This document shows, in pieces, positions 8,678 through 17,034 of a stretch of DNA of 44,902 bases. Under the pieces are notes generated by a model. The model had not been told where the DNA came from and ran no database searches. It was given only the letters and a program-made list of their open reading frames with translations. The stretch comes from Cytophagaceae bacterium. Lineage in GTDB: Bacteria; Bacteroidota; Bacteroidia; Cytophagales; Cytophagaceae. The position numbers were made by a program, and so were the translations under genes. Where the stretch lies: NCBI GenBank assembly GCA_021151805.1, contig JAGKWN010000024.1, positions 1 to 44,902 of the forward strand. Reading direction: 5' to 3'. Position 1 is the stretch's first letter; each line of letters begins with the position of its first letter.

Positions 8678-10975
8678 TTATCGTTTTGATGGCCGTGATG
8701 GCTTTGATGGTTTACGTGTATCATTATTACGTGCATCACTGAAATCAAGGGCGTCTCTATGTACATCTTTGTTTACTTCTCTGCTCACGTCTTTATTATT
8801 TACTAATTCCAGATCAATAGTCCTGCGTTCAAGATTGGTTGATTTTACAATCACCTGTACGGTGTCGCCCAGCGTGATCATACGCTTGTTTCTTTTTCCA
8901 ATGATGCGGTAGTTGTCCATGTCTACTTCATAGTAATCATCTTCCAGGTCGGCCAGGCGAACCATGCCTTCACATTTGGTTTCAACAATTTCTACAAACA
9001 TACCAAACTCAGTAACGCCAGACACAATACCTGCAAATTCTTTTCCGATACTGGTCTGCATAAATTCAACCTGTTTGAATTTAATGGAACTACGTTCGGC
9101 TTCGGCTGCTAATTTTTCCTGTATGGATGAATGTTCGCAGGCTTCGATATAATATTCCTTGTCGGCAGATTTACCACCATCCAGGTAATGCTGTAGTAAG
9201 CGGTGCGCCATCACATCGGGATAACGGCGGATGGGAGAGGTGAAGTGTGAGTAGTGTTTGAATGCCAAACCAAAGTGCATATCCGGTTCAATGCTGTAGA
9301 TCGCCTTGGACATGGTGCGGATCGCTAAGCTCTGCAACACGTTCTGTTCCGGCTTGCCTTCCACTTCATCACTCAGTTTATTTAAATTCTTTGCAATAGC
9401 ACCTTCATCGTCCAGCTCAACTTTATGGCCGAAACGTTTGGCAAAGGTTGCAAGTGAAGCCAGTTTCTCCGGATTTGGTGCGTCGTGTGTACGGTACACC
9501 ATAGTATTGGAAGTACCTTTGCCTTTTCTCAGGTTGAATACAAATTCGGCTACACGCTTATTGGCAAGCAGCATGAATTCTTCAATCAGCTTGTGCGCGT
9601 CTTTACGAATCTTAGGGACAACGGCCAATGGTTTTCCTTTTTCATCCAGTTTGAATTTTACTTCAATGGTTTCAAAGCTGATCGCGCCTTCCTTGAAACG
9701 CTGCGCGCGCATTTTCTTTGCCAGTGTATTCAGGATGGTTAATTCTTTTACCAGATCACCCTGCTGTGTTTCCAGCACTTCCTGCGCCTGCTCATAACTG
9801 AAACGGCGTGTAGAGTGTATGATGGTCCGGCCGAACCATTCGTCTTTTATTTTTGCATCCGCATCAATTTCAAAGATGGCTGAAAATGTTAATTTATCTT
9901 CATTTGGTCGCAGCGAGCAAAGCTCATTTGACAAGCGCTCCGGTAACATCGGCACACAGCGGTCTACCAGGTAGACGGATGTTGCACGACGGTATGCTTC
10001 CTTATCCAGTATGTCACCTGGCTGCATATAGTGTGATACATCTGCAATGTGTACACCTATTTCCCAGTTGCCATTGTCTAAGTATTTGAATGAAATAGCA
10101 TCGTCAAAGTCCTTCGCATCTTCCGGGTCAATGGTGAAGGTTGTTGTGCCGCGCATATCCCGGCGCTTTTTAATTTCTGCATCAGTGATATCTTCTTTGA
10201 TATCTGTTGCAGCTTTCAATACTTGTTGTGGGAATTCATACGGTAAACCGAACTCTGCAAGAATGGCGTGCATTTCGGTTTCGTTTTCGCCGGCTATCCC
10301 AAGTACTTCTGTTACTTTACCTGTAGGGCTTTTCTCATCGCGGCTTGGCCATGCAGTAATTTCTACCAATACTTTCTCGCCGCTTTTTGCCCCGTTAATA
10401 TTTTCTTTGGGAACAAAAATATCTACGTGCATTTTTCTGCCATCAGGTACTACGAATGCATGCCGTGCAGATATTTCAATTTTCCCTACGAAAGAAGTAC
10501 GCTTGCGTTCTACAATTTCTACAATCTCACCTTCGGCACTCTTGGTTCCTTTATTGCCGCCACCACTGCGTTTGTATACAGCTACGCGCACAATGTCGCC
10601 ATCAAGGGCGGTTCCCATTTTGTTGCCGCTGATCCAGATATCATTGTCTGCTTTTTCTCCTTCGGGAATTACATAAGCGAAGCGTGGATTCACAAAATCC
10701 ACACGGCCGGTGATTAAATTTTCACCGCCGCTGCTGCCTGCATGCATGTATAGACCAGTCTTGTCTTTCGACAGAGAGCCAGCGCGGACAAGATCTTCCA
10801 GCACATCTTTCAATGCTTTCTTTTCTTTATCCCGTACAAGACGAAGTTTTTTGATTAGCTCTTTATAGCTGAAAGGATTCTTTCTGCTGTTGTTAAAAAA
10901 TTTGGTAACTTTTGATTGAAGGCTGTTGTCTTCGCCTCTTGTATCACTTTGTTCTGTTGTTGATTTTTTTCTCAT
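8678..10975 (-). CDS. rnr: Ribonuclease R (RNase II/RNB family 3'-5' exoribonuclease)
   Basis: 765 residues, the usual RNase R size. Domain order: N-terminal helix-turn-helix-like region (about 20-80), cold-shock OB domains (about 85-230), RNB catalytic domain starting near 275, and a C-terminal S1 domain (about 650-735, GIVSGVTEFGMFVEI). The catalytic metal ligands are D283, D289, D291 and D292 in TIDPEDAKDFDDA. The enzyme degrades structured RNA processively and acts in rRNA and mRNA quality control. A basic Lys/Arg/Ser-rich tail (KPSKPSRPSKR) ends the protein. It starts 8 nt after the fused ABC ATPase gene stops, so the two are likely one transcript. Confidence 0.95.
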   Translation of the reverse strand: MRKKSTTEQSDTRGEDNSLQSKVTKFFNNSRKNPFSYKELIKKLRLVRDKEKKALKDVLEDLVRAGSLSKDKTGLYMHAGSSGGENLITGRVDFVNPRFAYVIPEGEKADNDIWISGNKMGTALDGDIVRVAVYKRSGGGNKGTKSAEGEIVEIVERKRTSFVGKIEISARHAFVVPDGRKMHVDIFVPKENINGAKSGEKVLVEITAWPSRDEKSPTGKVTEVLGIAGENETEMHAILAEFGLPYEFPQQVLKAATDIKEDITDAEIKKRRDMRGTTTFTIDPEDAKDFDDAISFKYLDNGNWEIGVHIADVSHYMQPGDILDKEAYRRATSVYLVDRCVPMLPERLSNELCSLRPNEDKLTFSAIFEIDADAKIKDEWFGRTIIHSTRRFSYEQAQEVLETQQGDLVKELTILNTLAKKMRAQRFKEGAISFETIEVKFKLDEKGKPLAVVPKIRKDAHKLIEEFMLLANKRVAEFVFNLRKGKGTSNTMVYRTHDAPNPEKLASLATFAKRFGHKVELDDEGAIAKNLNKLSDEVEGKPEQNVLQSLAIRTMSKAIYSIEPDMHFGLAFKHYSHFTSPIRRYPDVMAHRLLQHYLDGGKSADKEYYIEACEHSSIQEKLAAEAERSSIKFKQVEFMQTSIGKEFAGIVSGVTEFGMFVEIVETKCEGMVRLADLEDDYYEVDMDNYRIIGKRNKRMITLGDTVQVIVKSTNLERRTIDLELVNNKDVSREVNKDVHRDALDFSDARNNDTRKPSKPSRPSKR

Positions 10976-10983
10976 GAAAAAGG

Positions 10984-12813
10984 TTAGACTTTTTTCTTTC
11001 TTTTTAACTGGGCGCGAAGAATATCTTCGAGGTTGCCTTTAGGTATTGAATGAATAAGTCGTTTAGTATAGTCTGTTTTTGGGTTCAGATAAATGTCTTC
11101 TGCAAAACCCATTTCTTCAATCTTACCTTTATTCATTACAATGATGCGGTCTGACATGAATTTAACGACCGATAGATCATGCGATATAAAGATATAGGTA
11201 AAATTGAATTCTTCTTTTAATTCGTTCAATAAATTTAACACTTGCGCCTGAACGGATACGTCAAGTGCTGACACAGATTCATCACAAATGATAAATTTGG
11301 GATTGAGTGCCAATGCGCGTGCAATGCAGATACGCTGGCGTTGACCGCCCGAAAACTCGTGCGGATAACGGTTGAATTGTTTTCTGTTTAAGTTTACGCG
11401 TTCAAGTAATTCGATCGCGTGTTTTTTTCTGGCAAAATCGCTGTCAAGAATATTGTTTACACGCATAGGTTCGATAATAGCTTCACCTATGGTCATTCTT
11501 GGGTTTAAAGATGAATACGGATCTTGGAAAATGATCTGAATATCTTTACGCAGGTTGCGCAACTCCTTTTCATTCAAAGCCAGGATATCAACACCTTCAA
11601 ATTCAATGCTGCCGGAAGTAGGATCGATTAATCGTAGAATACTTCTTCCAAGCGTTGTTTTTCCGCAACCGGATTCACCTACAAGACCAATGGTTTCGCC
11701 CGGGAATACATCGAAAGAAACATCGTCAACCGCTTTTACATGGTCAACGGTTTTGCCAAAGAAGCCTTTTTTGATCGGAAACCAGGTTTTTAAATTCTTT
11801 ATTTTTAATTGCGGCTCAAGCACAGATAGCGCGCTGTTCCGTTCAGCAATATCTTCATCGGATACATAGTTAAACAGAATGGCTTCACCGATTGAGCTGA
11901 ATTTCCGTTCTTTTTCCAGGAATTTTCCGGTTGTATCTACTTCCATAAAATCCGATACAACAGGAAGTACTTTCAAACGAAGATCCAGTTTTGGCCTGCA
12001 GGCCAGCAAGCCTTTTGTATACGGGTGTTGCGGATTGGAGAAGATTTCATATACAGGGCCTTGCTCAACAATCTTACCCTGGTACATAACAATTACGCGG
12101 TCTGCTATTTCTGCCACTACACCAAGGTCATGGGTAATGAAAAGGATACCCATATTATTTTCGTCACGCAACTGCTGCATCAATTCAAGGATACGTGCCT
12201 GAACTGTAACATCCAATGCGGTGGTAGGTTCATCCGCAATCAGTACAGATGGGTTGCAGGACATAGCCATGGCAATCATTACACGCTGCTTCTGTCCGCC
12301 TGAGATCTGATGCGGGTAGGCATCAAAGATGGCTTCAGGTCTTGGGAGCTCAACTTTCTGAAAAAGCTCTATGGTTCTTTTTTTAGCTTCTTGTTTGGAT
12401 ACTTTCTGGTGAAGCTGAATGGCTTCCATAACCTGGTCACCGCAAGTGAAAACCGGATTCAGGGAGGTCATTGGTTCCTGGAAAATCATGGAAATTGAGT
12501 TGCCGCGTTCTTCCTGCATTTCCATCTGGTTCAGATTTACCAGATCAATAATACCTTTCTGGGGGTGATTAAATTCAATGGAACCTTCAGCAATTTTTCC
12601 GGGAGGATTGGGAATCAACTGCATAATGGATAATGCAGTGACAGATTTTCCGGAGCCGGATTCACCAACAATACCAATGGTTTCGCCTCTTTTCAGTACA
12701 AAGCTCACATTATCAACAGCTTTCACAATCCCTCTTTCTGTGCGGAAATGTGTACTCAGGTTATTTACTTTCAGTAAAAATTCCTGTCCTGTTTTTTCAC
12801 CCTCTACCTGCAT
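10984..12813 (-). CDS. Fused two-domain ABC ATPase of oligopeptide/nickel importer type (DppD-DppF-like)
   Basis: 609 residues containing two complete ABC cassettes. Cassette 1 (about 13-265): Walker A GESGSGKS at 50-57, signature SGGQKQR near 171, Walker B LIADEP. Cassette 2 (about 335-590): Walker A GESGCGKTT, signature SGGQRQR, and FIICDES with Ser where DEP is usual. Each cassette ends with the HPYT or DYT segment typical of the OppD/OppF family. The protein resembles GsiA/YejF fused ATPases that energise peptide importers. No permease or binding-protein gene is adjacent; the next gene is rnr. The membrane partners must be encoded elsewhere, so substrate assignment is uncertain. Confidence 0.9.
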   Translation of the reverse strand: MQVEGEKTGQEFLLKVNNLSTHFRTERGIVKAVDNVSFVLKRGETIGIVGESGSGKSVTALSIMQLIPNPPGKIAEGSIEFNHPQKGIIDLVNLNQMEMQEERGNSISMIFQEPMTSLNPVFTCGDQVMEAIQLHQKVSKQEAKKRTIELFQKVELPRPEAIFDAYPHQISGGQKQRVMIAMAMSCNPSVLIADEPTTALDVTVQARILELMQQLRDENNMGILFITHDLGVVAEIADRVIVMYQGKIVEQGPVYEIFSNPQHPYTKGLLACRPKLDLRLKVLPVVSDFMEVDTTGKFLEKERKFSSIGEAILFNYVSDEDIAERNSALSVLEPQLKIKNLKTWFPIKKGFFGKTVDHVKAVDDVSFDVFPGETIGLVGESGCGKTTLGRSILRLIDPTSGSIEFEGVDILALNEKELRNLRKDIQIIFQDPYSSLNPRMTIGEAIIEPMRVNNILDSDFARKKHAIELLERVNLNRKQFNRYPHEFSGGQRQRICIARALALNPKFIICDESVSALDVSVQAQVLNLLNELKEEFNFTYIFISHDLSVVKFMSDRIIVMNKGKIEEMGFAEDIYLNPKTDYTKRLIHSIPKGNLEDILRAQLKRKKKV

Positions 12814-12956
12814 TTACTGATTCTCCCAAAGGTTATTAATGATGAGTAATTTATTCCAAAAATACGGCGAATCCAAATTAATGATTTCTTCTAGTTGCTT
12901 TAAACGCAGCGGAACTTTATTGGGTTTCAAAAGTTGCAGAAAGAAAACCTCAGATT

Positions 12957-13355
12957 TTACCGGTGGAGGATACCCTTCACACCCAATTGCGGGATAGAAA
13001 CCAGGTTTTGTTCAATAATGGTTTCAGGTACAAAAATAAATTTTTTGTCATATATCTGCTTACCAATGAAATAGCTGATCCAGTATTCATTATTCAAATG
13101 AAAAACAGATGGGTCAATCAGTTCGATCTTGGCAAAGCTGTTTGCATCCACAAATGGAATGACATGGCGCAGCGTAGAAGTTTCCTGGGGAAAACCATCT
13201 TTTTCGCCATACCCTCTGGAGCGTATAAACACATTATCGATCTGAAAATCATTGCTGTTTACGATGTAGACATTCCAGGTAGTAATGTCTGAGATTTCCT
13301 GAGCTATGGCAATATATACGCCTTCAACGGGAGGGAAAGGAATATCTTTTTTCAT
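12957..13355 (-). CDS. Small conserved-looking protein of unknown function
   Basis: 132 residues, no signal peptide, no membrane segment and no catalytic motif that I recognise. It is rich in beta-type hydrophobic alternation (NVYIVNSNDFQIDNVFIRSRGYG, split across strands) and ends with LGVKGILHR. The composition and codon use match its neighbours, so I regard it as a real gene. It lies 51 nt downstream of lipB on the same strand and about 140 nt before the ABC ATPase gene. Function cannot be assigned. Confidence 0.7.
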   Translation of the reverse strand: MKKDIPFPPVEGVYIAIAQEISDITTWNVYIVNSNDFQIDNVFIRSRGYGEKDGFPQETSTLRHVIPFVDANSFAKIELIDPSVFHLNNEYWISYFIGKQIYDKKFIFVPETIIEQNLVSIPQLGVKGILHR

Positions 13356-13406
13356 TCAGTTTAATAATACTTTTATTTCAAGAGGCCGCTATCCGAATAC
13401 CCGCTC

Positions 13407-14141
13407 TTAAATGGGTTCAGCCGAATAATGCAGCTCAAATTCAAACAGAGCCTGTAATTTTTTTAATAGAACTTCTTTTACTTCTGCAACGGAAACGGTT
13501 CGTCCCAATTCTTTCGAAATAGAGGTAACAGCCTTATCATCAATGCCACACGGAACAATATTGTTGAAATACCCAAGATCTGGATTCACATTCAGGGCAA
13601 AGCCGTGCATGGTAACCCAGCGACTTGCCTTTACACCCATGGCGCAGATTTTGCGCGCTTTGAGCGAATCGTTATAGTCAATCCAGACACCGGTTAATCC
13701 ATCAATACGTCCGGCAGAGATATTGAGTTCCGCTAACGTAAGAATAATTGCTTCTTCCAGGTAACGCAGGTATTTATGGATGTCTGTAAAAAAGCTGTCC
13801 AGATCAAAGATTGGGTAACCTACTAATTGTCCCGGCCCATGGTAGGTAATATCACCACCGCGGTTGATCTCATAGTAATTGGCATCAACACGTTTCAATT
13901 GAGCTTCGTCTATCAGCAGGTTTTCGCGTTTGCCACTTTTACCTAAGGTGTAGACATGCGGGTGTTCGCAAAACAGCAGATAATGATCAGGTGCTTGCTG
14001 CTCGTCTTCCGGTAAGGCACGTATGGCAAGCTTTTGATCAATGACCGTGTTGAAGAGCTTGGTTTGATAATCCCATGTTTGCTGATAATCAACCAAGCCT
14101 AAGTCTTCTACAAATACTCTTTTGTTTGTATTTTTATGCAT
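13407..14141 (-). CDS. lipB: Octanoyl-[acyl-carrier-protein]:protein N-octanoyltransferase LipB
   Basis: 244 residues with all LipB hallmarks: RGGDITYHGPGQ at 94-105, the catalytic lysine K171 in MGVKASRWVTMHG and the acyl-accepting cysteine C198 in IVPCGI. It transfers octanoate from acyl carrier protein to lipoyl domains of 2-oxoacid dehydrogenases or GcvH, the first step of lipoate assembly; LipA is not in this window. The gene starts only 36 nt from the divergent UPF0102 gene. A TATATTTG -7 box sits on the minus strand at 14160-14167. Confidence 0.95.
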   Translation of the reverse strand: MHKNTNKRVFVEDLGLVDYQQTWDYQTKLFNTVIDQKLAIRALPEDEQQAPDHYLLFCEHPHVYTLGKSGKRENLLIDEAQLKRVDANYYEINRGGDITYHGPGQLVGYPIFDLDSFFTDIHKYLRYLEEAIILTLAELNISAGRIDGLTGVWIDYNDSLKARKICAMGVKASRWVTMHGFALNVNPDLGYFNNIVPCGIDDKAVTSISKELGRTVSVAEVKEVLLKKLQALFEFELHYSAEPI

Positions 14142-14159
14142 CTACTTTCAATCAGTATA

Positions 14160-14167
14160 CAAATATA
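14160..14167 (-). promoter_or_regulatory. -7 promoter element for lipB
   Basis: On the minus strand the bases read TATATTTG, an exact TAnnTTTG match, 19 nt before the lipB ATG. No good -33 box is seen, so this is a moderate call. Confidence 0.4.
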
Positions 14168-14177
14168 CGATTTTTTT

Positions 14178-14516
14178 ATGGAGCATATACAGAAAGGAAT
14201 TGCCGGCGAAGCAAAGGCCTGCGAATACCTCAAAAGCATCGGCTATGAAATACTTGCACAGAATTTTCGTGCCGGTAGAGGAGAGATTGATATTATTGCG
14301 TTGCATAATACATGCCTATGTTTTGTTGAAGTAAAATTCAGGAAGAATAATAGATTCGGTTATCCGGAAGCATTTGTTACAGATAAAAAGCTTGCGATGA
14401 TTCAACAGACTGCGCAGGAATATGTACTGCAGCAGAACTGGAAAGGAAGGATACGGTTTGATATTGTTTCGATCACTGGCTCTGAACAACCACTGCACAT
14501 TATGGATATTTCTTAG
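14178..14516 (+). CDS. UPF0102/YraN-family endonuclease-like protein
   Basis: 112 residues from the ATG at 14178. A longer reading from an ATG at 14136 would overlap the lipB start and add a poorly conserved leader, so I reject it. The family core is present: an N-terminal GIAGEAKACEYL helix, then GRGEIDIIA and FVEVKFR, matching the E-x-D...E-x-K pattern of a restriction-endonuclease-like nuclease fold. The true biochemical role of YraN proteins is unsettled; a nucleic-acid processing role is inferred from the fold. It is divergent from lipB and followed by manA 88 nt later. Confidence 0.88.
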   Translation: MEHIQKGIAGEAKACEYLKSIGYEILAQNFRAGRGEIDIIALHNTCLCFVEVKFRKNNRFGYPEAFVTDKKLAMIQQTAQEYVLQQNWKGRIRFDIVSITGSEQPLHIMDIS

Positions 14517-14604
14517 AGTAATTTGTACTGTTTAATTAAAAGGAATTGTCTTTTGATTGAAAATCTTCTTTACATATCTTGCATACAAATAAGAACAACA
14601 ACCA

Positions 14605-15588
14605 ATGACAAATTTATATCCCTTACGGTTTAAGACGATTTTTAAAGATAAGATCTGGGGCGGTTCCAAGATCAGGACAGTATTGGGAAAAGATTTTTCT
14701 CCCTTGCCGAACTGTGGTGAAACGTGGGAATTATCTGCAGTTCCGGAAGAACCATCTGTTATTGAAAACGGAGATTTTTCAGGAATGGATCTGCGTGCAC
14801 TGGTTGCAAAATATCCGGCAGAAATTTTAGGTGAAAAGAACTTCAAGCGTTTCGGAACTGATTTTCCTTTATTGATAAAATTTATAGATGCCAATGCAGA
14901 CCTGAGTATTCAGGTGCATCCGGATGATAAGCTTGCTAACGAACGCCACAATTGTGCTGGTAAGACAGAGATGTGGTATATACTGGCTGCGGATGAAGCA
15001 GCACGGTTAAATGTTGGTTTCAATCGTAAGCTAACGAAAGACGAGTATGTAGATTATCTGAACAAAGGAAAAATTTTGGATGTGCTGCATTACGAAACCG
15101 TTGCTGCAGGCGATGTATTTCATTTACCTGCCGGTCGTGTACACTACATCGGCAGAGGTATTCTATTGGCAGAGATTCAACAGACATCTGACATTACGTA
15201 TCGTATTTATGATTTTGACCGTAAAGATGCCAAAGGCAATAAGCGGGAATTGCATACAGAGCAGGCTTTAGACGCCATTGATTTCAATGTGTACGATGAA
15301 TATAAAATCAAATACCAAGCTGAAGATAACATACCAACAAATCTGGTAGATTGTCCTTACTTCACAACAGATCTTTTTGTACTCACCGATGAAGTTGAGC
15401 TTGATTATTCGGAGACGGACATGTTCAGAATATTTATGGTAGTTGAAGGAGATGTAATGATGACAACAAACAACAAATCTTCTGAACTGCTTACTTTTGG
15501 TGATGTTGTGTTGATTCCTGCATCTGTTAAAGAAGTATTATTCTCACCATTAGGCGAGGTTAAAATGCTGGAGGTATATATTCCCTAA
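14605..15588 (+). CDS. manA: Mannose-6-phosphate isomerase, class I (ManA)
   Basis: 327 residues, the short ManA form. The zinc ligands are visible: Q103 and H105 in QVHPDD, E122 in KTEMWY and H180 in GRVHYIG. R200 in ITYRIYDFDR is the conserved active-site arginine. It interconverts mannose 6-phosphate and fructose 6-phosphate, feeding GDP-mannose and polysaccharide synthesis or mannose use. It appears to be a single-gene transcription unit closed by the hairpin at 15618-15646. Confidence 0.93.
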   Translation: MTNLYPLRFKTIFKDKIWGGSKIRTVLGKDFSPLPNCGETWELSAVPEEPSVIENGDFSGMDLRALVAKYPAEILGEKNFKRFGTDFPLLIKFIDANADLSIQVHPDDKLANERHNCAGKTEMWYILAADEAARLNVGFNRKLTKDEYVDYLNKGKILDVLHYETVAAGDVFHLPAGRVHYIGRGILLAEIQQTSDITYRIYDFDRKDAKGNKRELHTEQALDAIDFNVYDEYKIKYQAEDNIPTNLVDCPYFTTDLFVLTDEVELDYSETDMFRIFMVVEGDVMMTTNNKSSELLTFGDVVLIPASVKEVLFSPLGEVKMLEVYIP

Positions 15589-15611
15589 AAGAATTCGTTG
15601 TATGTATAAAC

Positions 15612-15647
15612 AAAAAAACATCCCGTATTTAACGGGATGTTTTTTTG
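15612..15647. terminator. Bidirectional intrinsic terminator
   Basis: A perfect 9-bp stem, ACATCCCGT (15618-15626) with ACGGGATGT (15632-15640), has a 5-nt loop, an upstream A run and a downstream T run. It serves convergent manA and the flavin-barrel gene. Confidence 0.85.
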
Positions 15648-15668
15648 TTTATATAGAAATGAAAGCAA

Positions 15669-16166
15669 TCATATGCTTATTTTTCCATGCCGGCCTTCAT
15701 TATATTCTTTACCTGTTACAAGTGCTTTTACCATGTTTAGTAGCACAACCATTTTACTCGCACTGCTGTCCCAATAACTCACATCTTCAGGAATTACTTT
15801 GATCAGGATCATATCAGGATCTTCAAGCCCTTGTGGAAACCAGACTTTCATAAACGGGCTCCACAAGTCTTTCATCTTTGTATAATTGTATGACAATTCT
15901 GCTCTGCCATTAATCATCAGATAAATGTTTTTGTTTTCGTTTACAATGGCCAGGGAGATTTGCTTATTCTGTTCAATTGCATCAATCTTTTCAGAAGTTG
16001 TTTTTGTAAAGAACCACATTGAGCCATCCTTTTCAATATCAGCAATGCTCATCGGCCTGCCGGAAAGTATATCTGTATATTTTTCAATGGTAATAAGCAT
16101 GCAGGTTTTTACGTCTTTGACAAGCTCAATCAGCTTGTTTACGTTCTGATTCAATTCCTTTTTCAT
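15669..16166 (-). CDS. Pyridoxamine 5'-phosphate oxidase-like FMN-binding split barrel (general stress protein 26 type)
   Basis: 165 residues. The pattern TCMLITIEKYTDILSGRPMSI, then SMWFFTKTTSEKIDAIEQN and NIYLMINGRAEL, is that of the general stress protein 26 family, a flavin- or F420-type split barrel related to PNPOx. Members bind FMN or FAD and are linked to stress responses; the substrate is generally unknown. The C-terminal segment (PEDVSYWDSSASKMVVLL) fits the same family. It stands alone between manA (convergent) and the DtxR-like gene. Confidence 0.85.
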   Translation of the reverse strand: MKKELNQNVNKLIELVKDVKTCMLITIEKYTDILSGRPMSIADIEKDGSMWFFTKTTSEKIDAIEQNKQISLAIVNENKNIYLMINGRAELSYNYTKMKDLWSPFMKVWFPQGLEDPDMILIKVIPEDVSYWDSSASKMVVLLNMVKALVTGKEYNEGRHGKISI

Positions 16167-16282
16167 AGCTGTATGAATTAAAAGTGTCCATACAAATATT
16201 GATTCCTGCCGATAAACTTGTCTTACATTTTTTGACGCAAATGTTGTATTTATTTAGCTGTTAAATTTTAACAAAAGTAAAA

Positions 16283-16936
16283 CTACATACACAAGATATT
16301 GTTGGCGATTTCCTGGCTCAGGTAGAATTCCTTTTTATTGTTTACCGACACAAGAATAGATTGATCAAATTCAACCAGTTCTTTAATTGTGATCTTTGCA
16401 CCCAGCTTCAGATCCAGCTTGTCTAGGTGCTGCAAGAAGGAAGGCGTATGATTTTCAATCCCAGTCATGGTTACTGTTTTGCCAAGGCCTATAGTAATTA
16501 ATTTCACGGATTTATTTTTGGCAAAATTTCCATTTTTATCAGGAATTGGATCGCCATGGGGATCGAATTCCGGATTACCTAAAAATTTTGCCAGTCGCTC
16601 GGTCAACTCTTCAAATCCAATGTGCTCCAGTTCTTCCGCCATTGGATGTATTTCATCCCATTTAAAGCCTAGTTTCTCTACCAGGAAAACTTCCCAAAGC
16701 CTGTGTTTACGGATGGTTTTGACTGCAATAGCCTTTCCTTCTTCAGTAAGTGTAACGGCTTTGTATTTTTCATAATAGATCAAACCTTTATCGCCAAGTT
16801 TCTTGAAGGCTTCTGTAACTGTGGCTGCTTTTACGTTGAGTTCATTTGCGATATCATTGGTATAAGCCCCGTCTTTATTACGTTCTGTCTGCTTATAGAT
16901 CGCTTTTAAATAGTTTTCTTCAATATAAGTACTCAT
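16283..16936 (-). CDS. DtxR/MntR-family metal-dependent transcriptional regulator
   Basis: 217 residues: winged helix (1-65, ending LTEEGKAIA), dimerisation and metal-binding domain (about 66-140), and a C-terminal FeoA/SH3-like domain (about 150-217). By alignment to DtxR by eye, ligands map to H78, E82, H97, E101, E104 and H105. The DtxR Cys102 position is Glu (E101), as in MntR, which suggests Mn or dual Mn/Fe sensing. The position equivalent to MntR Asp8 is Asn8 in EENYLKAIY. It is divergent from the di-heme/Rieske/porin genes. A DtxR-box-like sequence lies between them, so autoregulation and control of that cluster are likely. Confidence 0.88.
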   Translation of the reverse strand: MSTYIEENYLKAIYKQTERNKDGAYTNDIANELNVKAATVTEAFKKLGDKGLIYYEKYKAVTLTEEGKAIAVKTIRKHRLWEVFLVEKLGFKWDEIHPMAEELEHIGFEELTERLAKFLGNPEFDPHGDPIPDKNGNFAKNKSVKLITIGLGKTVTMTGIENHTPSFLQHLDKLDLKLGAKITIKELVEFDQSILVSVNNKKEFYLSQEIANNILCM

Positions 16937-16947
16937 TATTACCTTAA

Positions 16948-16966
16948 TATTTTTAGTATAACCTAA
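16948..16966. promoter_or_regulatory. Candidate DtxR-family operator
   Basis: The 19 bases ending TAACCTAA match 13 of 19 positions of the classic DtxR/IdeR palindrome TTAGGTTAGSCTAACCTAA; the right half-site is perfect and the left is degenerate. It lies 12 nt upstream of the DtxR-like start and just upstream of the promoter for the di-heme gene, so one site could control both directions. Confidence 0.45.
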
Positions 16967-16974
16967 AAATTTGA

Positions 16975-17007
16975 TTTGTAATGCCGAAATAATTGATCGT
17001 ACATTTG
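16975..17007 (+). promoter_or_regulatory. Promoter of the di-heme/Rieske/porin cluster
   Basis: TTTG (16975-16978), a 21-nt spacer and TACATTTG (17000-17007) match the Bacteroidota TTTG-N19/21-TAnnTTTG promoter. The di-heme ATG follows 27 nt later. Confidence 0.65.
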
Positions 17008-17034
17008 TGAAACAAATTACAGATAAGAACTAGT

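Noticed and set aside
9306..10717. Long plus-strand frames opposite rnr (up to 209 codons)
   Set aside because: They are antisense shadows of a clearly conserved RNase R gene, with no family resemblance of their own.
14136..14177. Longer start for the UPF0102 gene
   Set aside because: It would overlap the lipB start and add 14 residues not typical of the family; the ATG at 14178 gives the normal length.
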